Shown piece after piece: positions 23,306-30,784 of a DNA stretch of 33,350 nt. Origin of the DNA: Nitrospirales bacterium (GTDB taxonomy: Bacteria; Nitrospirota; Nitrospiria; Nitrospirales; UBA8639); NCBI GenBank assembly GCA_012270585.1, contig JAAXIB010000035.1:1-33350 (forward strand), given 5' to 3'. Within the stretch, counting starts at the first letter, position 1, and each line of letters begins with the position of its first letter. A model generated the notes under the pieces. It searched no databases. It saw nothing but the letters and a program-made list of their open reading frames with translations, and was not told the DNA's origin. The translations under genes and the position numbers were made by a program.

Positions 23306-23587
23306 TCAACTTGGTAAAGGCGTACAATGAAGGTGGAAGGTTGCCATGCACGCGAAAACGCTCCTGGTTAAGGTGATGGGACCATCCCCTTTATGAACCG
23401 TTGTGGACGATGGGGTCTTCGCCCACACATAGGTTCGTCCTTTCGTATCGGTCCCTCGACAGTCTGCACCTTGGACATTCAGGACATCGACTAAAATAGA
23501 TTGTGCTGTTCCAGTCGTGAGGGTTGCACAAGCTGGTAGAAACACAAGAGATAGCAGAACGACGGGAAAGAGGACGAACCGTGACAT
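23306..23587 (-). CDS. Small lipoprotein with a foreign C-terminal tail
   Basis: A 93-residue protein. Signal peptide with lipobox FLPAC (Cys20), then ATLTTGTAQSILVDVLNVQGADCRGTDTKGRTYVWAKTPSSTTVHKGDGPITLT, read in two parts around Cys43. The pattern of a conserved Cys and GDGP motif is one I associate with a family of short outer-membrane lipoproteins, in which the motif is normally followed by a Cys/Lys/Gly segment. Here it is followed by about 20 residues (RSVFACMATFHLHC...) that are the reverse complement of a copy of the putA leader (23319-23370). The natural end thus seems to have been replaced. ATG 23587 has GGAGG eight bases upstream; the frame continues further upstream without a signal. 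Function unknown. Confidence 0.62.
   Translation of the reverse strand: MSRFVLFPVVLLSLVFLPACATLTTGTAQSILVDVLNVQGADCRGTDTKGRTYVWAKTPSSTTVHKGDGPITLTRSVFACMATFHLHCTPLPS
23319..23370 (+). repeat. Diverged copy of the putA leader and first codons
   Basis: GTACAATGAAGGTGGAAGG and the following CATGCACGCGAAAACGCTCCTGG match 24743-24790 (GTACAATGAAGATAGAAGG, CATGCACGCGGAAGACCTCCTCG) at roughly 80% with no gaps by eye. The copy covers the ribosome-binding site and about the first eight codons (MHAKTLLV against MHAEDLLE). Upstream and downstream the two diverge completely. Confidence 0.6.
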
Positions 23588-23911
23588 AACAGAACCTCCG
23601 TGTATGAAGAGAGATGAATGAGCGGCGCGACACGATAAACGGTCGGGCCGACTTCCATCGCCCAAGCATTGTGGGAGATCCTGCGTATTTGCCGTTGGTA
23701 AAACAATCTGCCGAGCACGGGGGCACAAAAAGAAGCGGGAAAATCATCAACGAATTAATGAACCTATAGAAGGATGGCAAAAAAGGACCTTGCTGCGGAA
23801 AGGGAAATTCAAACTGGGACACTACCAGTCAACAACGTGTATGGATTCACTACTCCCCGATGACAAATGGTGGGGACAGGCTTGGTACTTGGGTTGAGGT
23901 TGGAGCTTCCT

Positions 23912-23941
23912 GTCGGATTACGCTTCGCTAATCCGACCTAC
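23912..23941. repeat. REP sequence 3
   Basis: Stem GTCGGATTA/TAATCCGAC around CGCTTCGC, ending CTAC. Same family as REP 1 with a compensating A/T pair in place of G/C in the stem. Confidence 0.8.
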
Positions 23942-23978
23942 ACACAACAGTCGAACGGACGTGGGTGTGCACGCTCTC

Positions 23979-24008
23979 GTCGGATTACGCTTCACTAATC
24001 CGACCTAC
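23979..24008. repeat. REP sequence 4
   Basis: Same orientation as REP 3 and 67 bases from it, with one loop change (CGCTTCAC). The intact stem GTCGGATTA/TAATCCGAC ends CTAC. It lies 33 bases beyond the toxin stop. Confidence 0.8.
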
Positions 24009-24040
24009 TGAAGATACGATGAGCAACGAAAAATTTTGCT

Positions 24041-24328
24041 TTATTGTATGGATTGTTTCAGGCTGCGGTAAAAATTTTCATGCGTGCCGATCGCCAGCAA
24101 TGTAAGAGTGAGCGTATGGCCTTCGTAGATATAGGCAAGCAAGGCGAGTTGTTTGGCCATTTTGAACTTGTAAACGCGCACTCCGGCCAAGTCTCCTACT
24201 TTGGCTTCACCAACATGTGGGGCAGCCATAATCACGTTCACAGCCTCATCAAGGTCGCGCTTCTGGTTGGTGTGCAACTTTTTTACCGCCTTACGAAAAG
24301 TGGTTGTCTGCAGGACCTGCATGTTCAC
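24041..24328 (-). CDS. RelE/ParE-superfamily toxin of a type II toxin-antitoxin pair
   Basis: A 95-residue protein of the RelE/ParE fold: VLQTTTFRKAVKKLHTNQKRDLDEAVNVIMA (helical hairpin), PHVGEAKVGDLAGVRVYKFKMAKQLALLAYIYEG and LTLTLLAIGTHENFYRSLKQ, each a recognisable strand or helix of the family. Such toxins cleave ribosome-bound mRNA or inhibit gyrase; the sequence does not say which. The GTG at 24328 overlaps the antitoxin stop (GTGA). An ATG two codons later (24322) is an alternative start. The order antitoxin then toxin is the usual one. Confidence 0.85.
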   Translation of the reverse strand: MNMQVLQTTTFRKAVKKLHTNQKRDLDEAVNVIMAAPHVGEAKVGDLAGVRVYKFKMAKQLALLAYIYEGHTLTLTLLAIGTHENFYRSLKQSIQ

Positions 24329-24543
24329 CCAAACTCATACGGTGTTACCTCTTTATCGACAACTTCCTGTCTGGCAATAAGAATGTCCTTGATAAAACGA
24401 TAGGGCAAGTCAGGATTTTCCTCGGCAAGTTTGCCTATACGAAACCAGTATTCGATCTGCTTGGGCGCAGAACGGCTATACACATCGCCGTAGCGACGTG
24501 CCGCAGCAATTACTTCGTCTGAAAGCTTGATGGTTGTTGACAT
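24325..24543 (-). CDS. ParD-like antitoxin
   Basis: A 72-residue antitoxin. STTIKLSDEVIAAARRYGDVYSRSAPKQIEYWFRIGKLAEENPDLP is the ribbon-helix-helix-like DNA-binding pattern of the ParD_like group, and IKDILIARQEVVDKEVTPYEFG is the toxin-wrapping tail. I chose ATG 24543 because AGGAG lies eight bases upstream and the family starts here; the frame is open 18 codons further upstream. It probably represses its own operon from the region 24544-24684. The pair lies between REPs 3/4 and REP 5. Confidence 0.82.
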   Translation of the reverse strand: MSTTIKLSDEVIAAARRYGDVYSRSAPKQIEYWFRIGKLAEENPDLPYRFIKDILIARQEVVDKEVTPYEFG

Positions 24544-24684
24544 ATTTTGACTCCTTTTGAAACTCAAAGTTTTAATATATGCCAAAAGGCGTATCATTGC
24601 AACCTATTGGCAGCATCTCATCCAGTCCTTGTTGTCGGGGACAAGCGTCGGGGATTATTGGCCCCACAAATTAACAGCCTAATC

Positions 24685-24714
24685 GTCGGGTTACGCTTCG
24701 CTAACCCGACCTAC
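24685..24714. repeat. REP sequence 5
   Basis: Stem GTCGGGTTA/TAACCCGAC around CGCTTCGC, ending CTAC. It lies 52 bases before the putA start codon and upstream of the antitoxin, in a 223-base spacer where I see nothing else. Confidence 0.82.
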
Positions 24715-24766
24715 CCGAATCGGATTGCTGAGCGGGAAAGGAGTACAATGAAGATAGAAGGCTGTC

Positions 24767-27742
24767 ATGCACGCGGAAGACCTCCTCGAACCGTCCATCC
24801 GGCATATCGGCCGCACGTTGGCCGAGCACTGTAAGACCGGCACCCCGGCCATACTGAGTCAACGCTGGTGGAATGACCTGCTCATGGACTGGGGCATGCA
24901 GGATGAGGATTTCAAGGTTCAACTCTTCCGCTTTGTGGACGTGCTGCCCACGCTCAAAACGGATGAACAATTTACCCGACTCCTTGCCGAATACTTCAGT
25001 CACACTCCGATTCTTCCCCAGTCTCTCAAGTGGTCTCTGCGGAAACTTCCCACCACCTGGATCGGCGCCCACGTCGGCGCCCTCGTGTTGCGCCGGCAAT
25101 TCACGCGTATGGCTTATACGTTCATTGCCGGAGACTCCATATACGGCGCGATGCCGGTTCTGAAGGATCTGTGGCGATCGGGACGCTCCGCGTCCGTGGA
25201 TCTGTTGGGTGAAACGACCGTCAGCGAAGCGGAAGCCGATGGGTATCGGGATCGGTGTTTGGATGCCCTTCGCGAATATCACGAACACGCCCGAGGTTGG
25301 CCAGGCCGGCCGTTGCTCGAACGGGATCACCTTGGGTTTATTCCGCGCGTCAATCTGTCGGTGAAAATTTCCGCTCTGTATTCACAGTTGGATCCGGCTG
25401 ATCCCGGCGGCAGTTTTGAGGGGGTGGCTTCACGGCTTCGTCCTGTTCTGGATTTGGCCTCGCAACTGCCGGCGTCTCTGACATTCGACATGGAACACTA
25501 TGAACTCAAGGATTTGACCTATGAAATTTTCATGCGGATTTTCTCCGAACCCGCGTATCGTGACTATCCATGGGCGGGCATTGCCCTCCAGGCCTATCTT
25601 CGGGATGCCGACCACACTCTGAATCGCCTCATGGATTGGACCCGACAACGCGGTTCACCCATCACCATCCGGCTGGTCAAAGGCGCGTACTGGGACGCGG
25701 AGAACATTCAGAACACGCAACGCGGTTGGCCCGTCCCCGTGTTGAGCCGGAAAGCCGAGACGGACGTCAACTTTGAATATCTCAGCAAAAAGTTGCTGGC
25801 CTATCCGTCGCTGTTCCGCCCGGCTTTCGGTACTCATAATCTGCGAAGCCTGGCTCACGCCGAGGCCGTAGCGCAATCTCAAGGCCTCTCTCCGGAGACC
25901 TGCGAATACCAGTCGCTCTATGGCATGGCCGATGCATTGCAACATGCCATCGTCCGCCATGGGCGTCGCGTGAGAGTGTACACGCCGGTCGGACAACTTT
26001 TGCCCGGCATGGCTTATCTCGTCAGACGGTTGTTGGAAAACACCTCCAACGAATCCTTCCTCTCACAGCAGCGGAAGCAGGAAACGCCTCTTGAGGTCTT
26101 GCTCGCTCCACCGGAGACAACGGTGGCCCACGCGGATTCTCTCTCTCAACCGGGCTTCAGCCCACGGTTTCACAATGAACCGCATACGGATTTCTCGCGC
26201 GAGGCTTCGCGTCAGGCGATGACTCAAGCCATTGAACGGGTCAAACAACAACTGGGCCAATCCGTTTCCTTCCCCGTACCGTTGACGGTCGGACAGTTGA
26301 AAGACGAACTGGTTTCGACCAACCCCAGCCGGCCGGACGAGGTCATTGCCCGGGTTCCGTGTTATTCCCCTGCTGAATTGGAACCGGTGATTCAAGCCGC
26401 GCTTGAAGCGTGTCAATCCTGGCGTGCCACGCCGGCCGGCGCGCGCGCCGATTATCTTTGTGCCGTGGCTGAACTCATGAGGCAACGCCGGGTTGACCTG
26501 GCCGCATGGGAAATTCTCGAAACGGGGAAACCCTGGAGAGAGGCTGATGCCGACGTTGCCGAAGCCATCGACTTTCTCGAATTCTACGCGGGCCAAATGC
26601 GGCGACTGGGACGCCCGCAACTCCTGGGCCATGAACCGGGTGAACTGAATCACCTCGAATGGATGCCGCGCGGAGTGGCCGTGGTCATTTCCCCGTGGAA
26701 TTTTTCGTTGGCCATTCCCACGGGGATGGTCTCAGCGGCCTTGGTGACGGGGAATACCGTTCTGTTCAAGCCGTCGGAACGCTCGCCGATGATGGGCTGC
26801 AATCTGTTTGCCCTCTATCAGGAGGCAGGGCTCCCTGAGGGTGTCCTGCATCTCCTCCCGGGCGGCCCTGAAATCGGGAAAGCGCTCGTCGCCCATCCCC
26901 GAATCCAGGTGATCGCCTTTACCGGGTCAAAAGAAGCCGGGCTCCGGATTATCCAACAGGCCGCAGAGGTGTCACCCGGCCAATCTCACGTGAAACGTGC
27001 GATTGCGGAAATGGGTGGCAAGAACGCAATCATCGTCGACGAAACCGCGGATCTGGATGAAGCCGTGAGCGGGGTCCTGTCCTCTTTCACCGGGTATCAA
27101 GGCCAAAAATGCTCGGCCTGTTCCCGGGTCATTGTACTCGAACCGGTGTATGAGGAGTTTATCGAGCGTTTGACGCAAGCCGCGCAAAGCGTGCTCGTCG
27201 GTCCGCCGGAGAATCCTGCCCATCACATGGGACCGATGATCGACGAACGCGCCCTCCGGAAGGTTCGGACATACGTCGATATCGCCCGGCAAGAAGGGAC
27301 GGTCCGGCTGGACCGGAAGATGACCGGCGAGGGCTGGTTCCAGGGTCCGGTCATCGTAACCGGCATTCAACCACACCATCGACTGGCACGGGAAGAAATT
27401 TTCGGTCCGGTGGTTGCCGTGTTCCGTTGCTCAACGTTCACGGAAGCGTTGCACGTGGCCATGCAATCGGAGTTTGCGCTGACCGGCGGGATTTATTCTC
27501 GAAGCCCCTCAAACATTCACCGGGCTCGGGAAGCCTTCGACGTGGGTAATTTTTATATCAACCGCCCCATCACCGGATCGCTGGTCGGACGACAACCCTT
27601 TGGCGGCCATCGCCTGTCAGGGGTGGGGATCAAGGCCGGAGGGGAAGGATATTTGGAACAATTCATGGTTCAACGGTTGACGTGCGAGAATACCATGCGC
27701 CGGGGATTTGCGCCGGCTGAGCAGGGCCGTCCCGCCCTGTAG
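24767..27742 (+). CDS. putA: Bifunctional proline dehydrogenase / delta-1-pyrroline-5-carboxylate dehydrogenase
   Basis: Oxidises proline to glutamate in two steps, FAD-dependent then NAD-dependent, with channelling of the intermediate. The proline dehydrogenase barrel covers about residues 50-440: INLSVKISALYSQLDP-type strand (here VNLSVKISAL), MEHYELKDLTYEIF, ITIRLVKGAYWDAE, FGTHNLRSLA, VYTPVGQLLPGMAYLVRRLLEN. The aldehyde dehydrogenase domain covers about 500-980: VAVVISPWNFSLAIPTG, LFKPSERSPMMG, AFTGSKEAG, catalytic Glu748 (AEMGGKNA) and Cys782 (GQKCSACSR), EEIFGPVVAV. At 991 residues there is no N-terminal DNA-binding domain and no C-terminal extension, so it is a minimal PutA that should not self-regulate. 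AGAAGG lies about six bases before ATG 24767. The 3' end overlaps a convergent gene by 126 bases. Confidence 0.95.
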   Translation: MHAEDLLEPSIRHIGRTLAEHCKTGTPAILSQRWWNDLLMDWGMQDEDFKVQLFRFVDVLPTLKTDEQFTRLLAEYFSHTPILPQSLKWSLRKLPTTWIGAHVGALVLRRQFTRMAYTFIAGDSIYGAMPVLKDLWRSGRSASVDLLGETTVSEAEADGYRDRCLDALREYHEHARGWPGRPLLERDHLGFIPRVNLSVKISALYSQLDPADPGGSFEGVASRLRPVLDLASQLPASLTFDMEHYELKDLTYEIFMRIFSEPAYRDYPWAGIALQAYLRDADHTLNRLMDWTRQRGSPITIRLVKGAYWDAENIQNTQRGWPVPVLSRKAETDVNFEYLSKKLLAYPSLFRPAFGTHNLRSLAHAEAVAQSQGLSPETCEYQSLYGMADALQHAIVRHGRRVRVYTPVGQLLPGMAYLVRRLLENTSNESFLSQQRKQETPLEVLLAPPETTVAHADSLSQPGFSPRFHNEPHTDFSREASRQAMTQAIERVKQQLGQSVSFPVPLTVGQLKDELVSTNPSRPDEVIARVPCYSPAELEPVIQAALEACQSWRATPAGARADYLCAVAELMRQRRVDLAAWEILETGKPWREADADVAEAIDFLEFYAGQMRRLGRPQLLGHEPGELNHLEWMPRGVAVVISPWNFSLAIPTGMVSAALVTGNTVLFKPSERSPMMGCNLFALYQEAGLPEGVLHLLPGGPEIGKALVAHPRIQVIAFTGSKEAGLRIIQQAAEVSPGQSHVKRAIAEMGGKNAIIVDETADLDEAVSGVLSSFTGYQGQKCSACSRVIVLEPVYEEFIERLTQAAQSVLVGPPENPAHHMGPMIDERALRKVRTYVDIARQEGTVRLDRKMTGEGWFQGPVIVTGIQPHHRLAREEIFGPVVAVFRCSTFTEALHVAMQSEFALTGGIYSRSPSNIHRAREAFDVGNFYINRPITGSLVGRQPFGGHRLSGVGIKAGGEGYLEQFMVQRLTCENTMRRGFAPAEQGRPAL

Positions 27743-28510
27743 TCTGGCTTCTTCCAATTCCTCGGTAATTTCGATCAGCCGGTCCTTTCCGGCGCCGACC
27801 ATCGGAATCATCTGACGTTCGATATACTTGACCAGGCCCACGCCTTTCACCAACCACAGCGTCATCGTGTCGAATCCGGAGATCCGCGTGCCGTCCCCGG
27901 ACAAACGCACCAACAACTCCATGTGTGCTTCCATGCGAATCGCCTTTTCATACGTCCCCAACGGCACCGTCACGGACTCCTGCCCTTCGATATCCACCGT
28001 GGCCTGAACGTCCACTGTTTCCGCCTGTCCATCACGATCGAGATCCAAGCCCAAATTGAGGGCTTTTCGATCCAATTGATGAAAGGAACTTGGCATTTCA
28101 AGAGGAAACCGCACAATTTGATAGGGGATCAACTGCCGTTCCAGGATCGTCCCGGGTTTGGAGCCATAATAACGAATTCCTGCGGCATCACGAAGATAAT
28201 AACTGTCGGTCGGCCCTTGGTCTCCGGGATTGGTATCGTGAAACACCGTAACCATGACACCGTCCTTCTTTTCTCTTCCCGTGACCTTCGAGACGTTGAC
28301 AAACGTCTTATCCTCGATCTGATTGACGACTCCTTCGGTTATACGCCCCTGATACGTCCACTCATTGCCCGTTTGATCGGGAAAATAGACGCCCGCATCA
28401 TGGATCACAATTGGCGGGCCCTGCCCAAACGCATGACTGCTCCAGCCCACGACAAGGCCCAGGAGCACCAGTACTTTCAACCCGGTGAATCTGACCACGG
28501 TTCGTCCCAT
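27617..28510 (-). CDS. Secreted protein of unknown function, C-terminus overlapping putA
   Basis: A 297-residue protein with a clear signal peptide (LKVLVLLGLVVGWSSHAFG, cleavage before QGPP). The body reads VYFPDQTGNEWTYQGRITEG, then YYLRDAAGIRYYG, VTVPLGTYEKAIRMEAHMEL and TLWLVKGVGLVKYIER. The Y-F-P-x-x-x-G-N-x-W-T-Y opening, the P-x-G-T-Y-x-x-A/C motif and the closing W-x-x-x-G-V-G-x-V-K are typical of a family of periplasmic beta-rich proteins, but I know no function for it. The conserved part ends around residue 255. The last ~40 residues (LLSRRKSPAHGILARQPLNH) are simply the antisense of the putA 3' end, so the gene seems to have lost its stop and read on, or to have been placed there by rearrangement. 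A GC-rich hairpin (28529-28550) lies just upstream of the start. Confidence 0.7.
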   Translation of the reverse strand: MGRTVVRFTGLKVLVLLGLVVGWSSHAFGQGPPIVIHDAGVYFPDQTGNEWTYQGRITEGVVNQIEDKTFVNVSKVTGREKKDGVMVTVFHDTNPGDQGPTDSYYLRDAAGIRYYGSKPGTILERQLIPYQIVRFPLEMPSSFHQLDRKALNLGLDLDRDGQAETVDVQATVDIEGQESVTVPLGTYEKAIRMEAHMELLVRLSGDGTRISGFDTMTLWLVKGVGLVKYIERQMIPMVGAGKDRLIEITEELEEARLQGGTALLSRRKSPAHGILARQPLNHELFQISFPSGLDPHP

Positions 28511-28528
28511 TTTTCCGTTTTTACACGA

Positions 28529-28550
28529 GGGACGGCACGGGGGCCGTCCC
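28529..28550. repeat. GGGACGGC/GCCGTCCC hairpin in the divergent intergenic region
   Basis: A perfect 8-bp stem with a 6-base loop between the secreted-protein gene (minus) and the SDR gene (plus). Together with the surrounding text it looks like a fragment of a dispersed repeat; a regulatory role is unproven. Confidence 0.4.
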
Positions 28551-28704
28551 CTACTTTCACCGTATCATAGCCCCCTCGGCACGGCAAGACAGCGTCGGCA
28601 TCATCCATTTTTTGAAGTTTGCCTCACGGTGTTTCGTTCGGGATAATCACCTCAGCATGCCCCCGGCATTCAAGCAACCGTTCCGGCATCAAAGTCAGGA
28701 TTCC

Positions 28705-29427
28705 ATGGATCCTCCGACGGTGCTCGTCCTCGGAGGCTCCGGGGTCATCGGGGCCGCGGTTTGTCTTCGATTCGCCCGGAATGGGTGGAACGTCGGCGTC
28801 CATTATCATGCCCATCATGACTCGGCGGCCGACGTTCTTCAAAAAATCGAGCAACTTGGACGAGAGGGCAGATCCTTTCAAGCGGACATGAGTGACTCAC
28901 GTCAAATCCACGCCCTGTTCGATCAGGTCCAGGCCGTGTGGCCTGAACTCGACGCGTTTGTGTGGTCAGTGGGCACAACCGTCAATCGTCTCACCGTCCG
29001 CATCGCGCCATCCGAGTGGGAACGTGTGCTGCACACCAACCTCACCGGCCTGTTTCTCTGTCTTCAAAGAGGGCTGCCGCTGTTTCCCGAGCGACGTGGA
29101 GGTGCCGTGACCGTCATGAGTTCCCTGAGCAGTGCCTGGGGTGGGGAGGGACAGGCAGCCTATGCGGCTTGTAAAGCCGGAGCCTTGGGATTGGTCAAGT
29201 CGGCGGCTCGGGAATTCGGCAAGGCCAACGTCCGCGTCAACGCGGTCTTTCCTGGCTGGCATCGCTCGCCTCTGGCCGGAGACGCGTTTCCTGATCCCGA
29301 CCAACTCCATACCCACGTCCTGGGACGCACTCCTTCGCTCGATGACGTCACTGATTTCATCTACCGCTTGACCACGACTCGGGATATCTCCGGTCAGGTG
29401 TACAACATGGATAACCGGATCTGGTAG
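28705..29427 (+). CDS. Short-chain dehydrogenase/reductase, FabG-like
   Basis: An NAD(P)-dependent SDR of 240 residues. Numbered from ATG 28705, nucleotide binding is GGSGVIG (10-16), Asp61-Met62 in FQADMSD follows, and the central strand is DAFVWSVGTTVN (the usual NNAG replaced by SVGT). Asn112 is in LHTNLTGLF. The catalytic set is Ser140 (VMSSLSSAWGG), Tyr153 and Lys157 (YAACK), all present. The closing VRVNAVFPGWHRSP and ISGQVYNMDNRIW are typical. I chose ATG 28705 because CAGGA lies five bases upstream and the fold begins at once; ATG 28657 or TTG 28612 would add a non-conserved tail. It lies four bases before bioD, so a role in acyl-chain or pimeloyl precursor metabolism is attractive, but that is inference from position. 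Confidence 0.85.
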   Translation: MDPPTVLVLGGSGVIGAAVCLRFARNGWNVGVHYHAHHDSAADVLQKIEQLGREGRSFQADMSDSRQIHALFDQVQAVWPELDAFVWSVGTTVNRLTVRIAPSEWERVLHTNLTGLFLCLQRGLPLFPERRGGAVTVMSSLSSAWGGEGQAAYAACKAGALGLVKSAAREFGKANVRVNAVFPGWHRSPLAGDAFPDPDQLHTHVLGRTPSLDDVTDFIYRLTTTRDISGQVYNMDNRIW

Positions 29428-29431
29428 AGAC

Positions 29432-30163
29432 ATGCCCCACCGGCCACTGAAACCACAGAAAGGAGTGTTCATTACCGGAACGGATACGAACGTGGGGAAA
29501 ACCGTGGTGACTGCCGCCTTGGGCATGGCCCTGCAACAAACCGGAGGCACGGTCGGTATCATGAAGCCCGTCGAGACGGGCGCCACGCCGGACGAAACGA
29601 CTTCGGACGGGCACCGCTTCAGGGGATTATTTGCACCTTACAGGAACGTGGACGTGCACAGGCTTTATTGCTTTCCCCCACCCGTGGCTCCACTCGAAGC
29701 AGCGCGGCTTTCTCAACAATCCATCGCCGTTGAAGCGATCCTCGATGCCTACCGAACCTTTGCCGTTCATCATGATTACATGCTCGTCGAAGGCGTCGGC
29801 GGCATTCTTGTGCCCCTGACCCAAACACAGGACGTTCTCAACCTGATTGAGCTTCTGGGACTTCCATGCCTGATCGTGAGTCGCACCAGCCTGGGTGCAA
29901 TTAACCATACGCGGTTAACCCTCATGGGGCTTCAGCAGGCAGGTCTCCCGATTGCAGGGATTCTGCTCAATCATACGGACACCACCCGGGAAGAGCAGCA
30001 GGCGTCCACCGCCACGCTCATCCGCGAACTCAGCACGGTGCCCGTTTGGGGCCCCCTTCCCTTTCAACCCCACCTGCATTCACGGTGGGAAGACGGCATC
30101 ACGACACTCGCGAGCCATTCCGCTATTCGGGAAGTGACGAGGATGATGCGGGAAAGTGACTGA
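29432..30163 (+). CDS. bioD: ATP-dependent dethiobiotin synthetase
   Basis: Closes the ureido ring of dethiobiotin from 7,8-diaminopelargonic acid, CO2 and ATP, the penultimate step of biotin synthesis. P-loop GTDTNVGKT is at residues 16-24. KPVETGATPD is the substrate-binding segment, YCFPPPVAPLEAARL matches the Y.f..P.sPh.AA pattern, YMLVEGVGGILVPL is the Walker B/catalytic strand, and LPCLIVSRTSLGAINHTRLTL follows. The 243-residue length is typical. The other biotin genes (bioA, bioB, bioF) are not in the window. It is coupled to the upstream SDR by a four-base gap, and its last 41 bases overlap the convergent thiE. Confidence 0.93.
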   Translation: MPHRPLKPQKGVFITGTDTNVGKTVVTAALGMALQQTGGTVGIMKPVETGATPDETTSDGHRFRGLFAPYRNVDVHRLYCFPPPVAPLEAARLSQQSIAVEAILDAYRTFAVHHDYMLVEGVGGILVPLTQTQDVLNLIELLGLPCLIVSRTSLGAINHTRLTLMGLQQAGLPIAGILLNHTDTTREEQQASTATLIRELSTVPVWGPLPFQPHLHSRWEDGITTLASHSAIREVTRMMRESD

Positions 30164-30773
30164 CAAAATCACGTATCGTCTGCTCGATGTTTGAAGCATT
30201 GAGCACGGCGGAGGCTACGGCGACGCCATTCGCTCCTGAGTCAACGATCTCCTCAAGGGAATCCACGGTGATCCCTCCGATCGCGAATACCGGCAGCGGC
30301 GTGAGCGAGCGAATCTCCCGGAGTCCGGCACATCCCACGGGCGCCTCGTGAGCTTCTTTGGTCGTTGTGGGAAAGAGAGGGCCGTATCCGATATAGTTCG
30401 CGCCTCCCCGGGTTGCTTGCGTCACCTCTTCGGATCGATGGGTGGAGATGCCGATAATCTTATGGCGTCCCATGACTTGTCTCGCCAAATCCAGAGGAAG
30501 ATCATCCTGGCCCAAGTGTACCCCGTCCGCCTCCACCGCCAAGGCTACGTCGCACCGGTCATTCACGATGAACAATGCACCCAATCGAGCGGCAACTTCT
30601 CGCAATTCCCGGGCCTTGGCAAACACGTCTCGCGGAGATCCGATCTTGTTGCGATATTGAAACAACCGGATGCCGCATCCGGCTGCCAGTTCCAGAACGG
30701 TCGACAGATTATGCCTGGGAGCCCACTGCTCATCCAACAACAGATAGACACCGGAAAGGGAAGGCTGAAACAC
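30123..30773 (-). CDS. thiE: Thiamine-phosphate synthase
   Basis: Joins the pyrimidine (HMP-PP) and thiazole phosphate halves of thiamine. A TIM-barrel protein of 216 residues. The conserved strands are QYRNK (39-43), FIVNDRCDVALAVEADGVHLGQDDLP (68-93), IIGISTHRSEEVTQA, NYIGYGPLFPTTTKE (127-140) and VFAIGGITVDSLEEIVDSGANGVAVASAVL, read in separate blocks. QYRNK, where QYR(D/N)K binds the pyrophosphate, and GP.FPTTTK are diagnostic. GTG start at 30773, 11 bases after accC, with no strong Shine-Dalgarno, so it probably relies on translational coupling. It is the last gene of the efp-accB-accC-thiE operon. Confidence 0.93.
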   Translation of the reverse strand: MFQPSLSGVYLLLDEQWAPRHNLSTVLELAAGCGIRLFQYRNKIGSPRDVFAKARELREVAARLGALFIVNDRCDVALAVEADGVHLGQDDLPLDLARQVMGRHKIIGISTHRSEEVTQATRGGANYIGYGPLFPTTTKEAHEAPVGCAGLREIRSLTPLPVFAIGGITVDSLEEIVDSGANGVAVASAVLNASNIEQTIRDFVSHFPASSSSLPE

Positions 30774-30784
30774 GGGGGGAAACG

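Larger units (their letters stand above)
23588..24040. other. Intergenic region with two REPs
   Basis: 453 bases without a convincing gene. Short minus-strand frames upstream of the lipoprotein start have no ribosome-binding site or domain. The only clear structures are the REPs at 23912-23941 and 23979-24008. Confidence 0.5.

Noticed and set aside
23912-24714. REPs considered as a CRISPR array
   Set aside because: The copies are palindromic, irregularly spaced (67 and 676 bases apart) and in mixed orientation across the island, and no cas genes are present.
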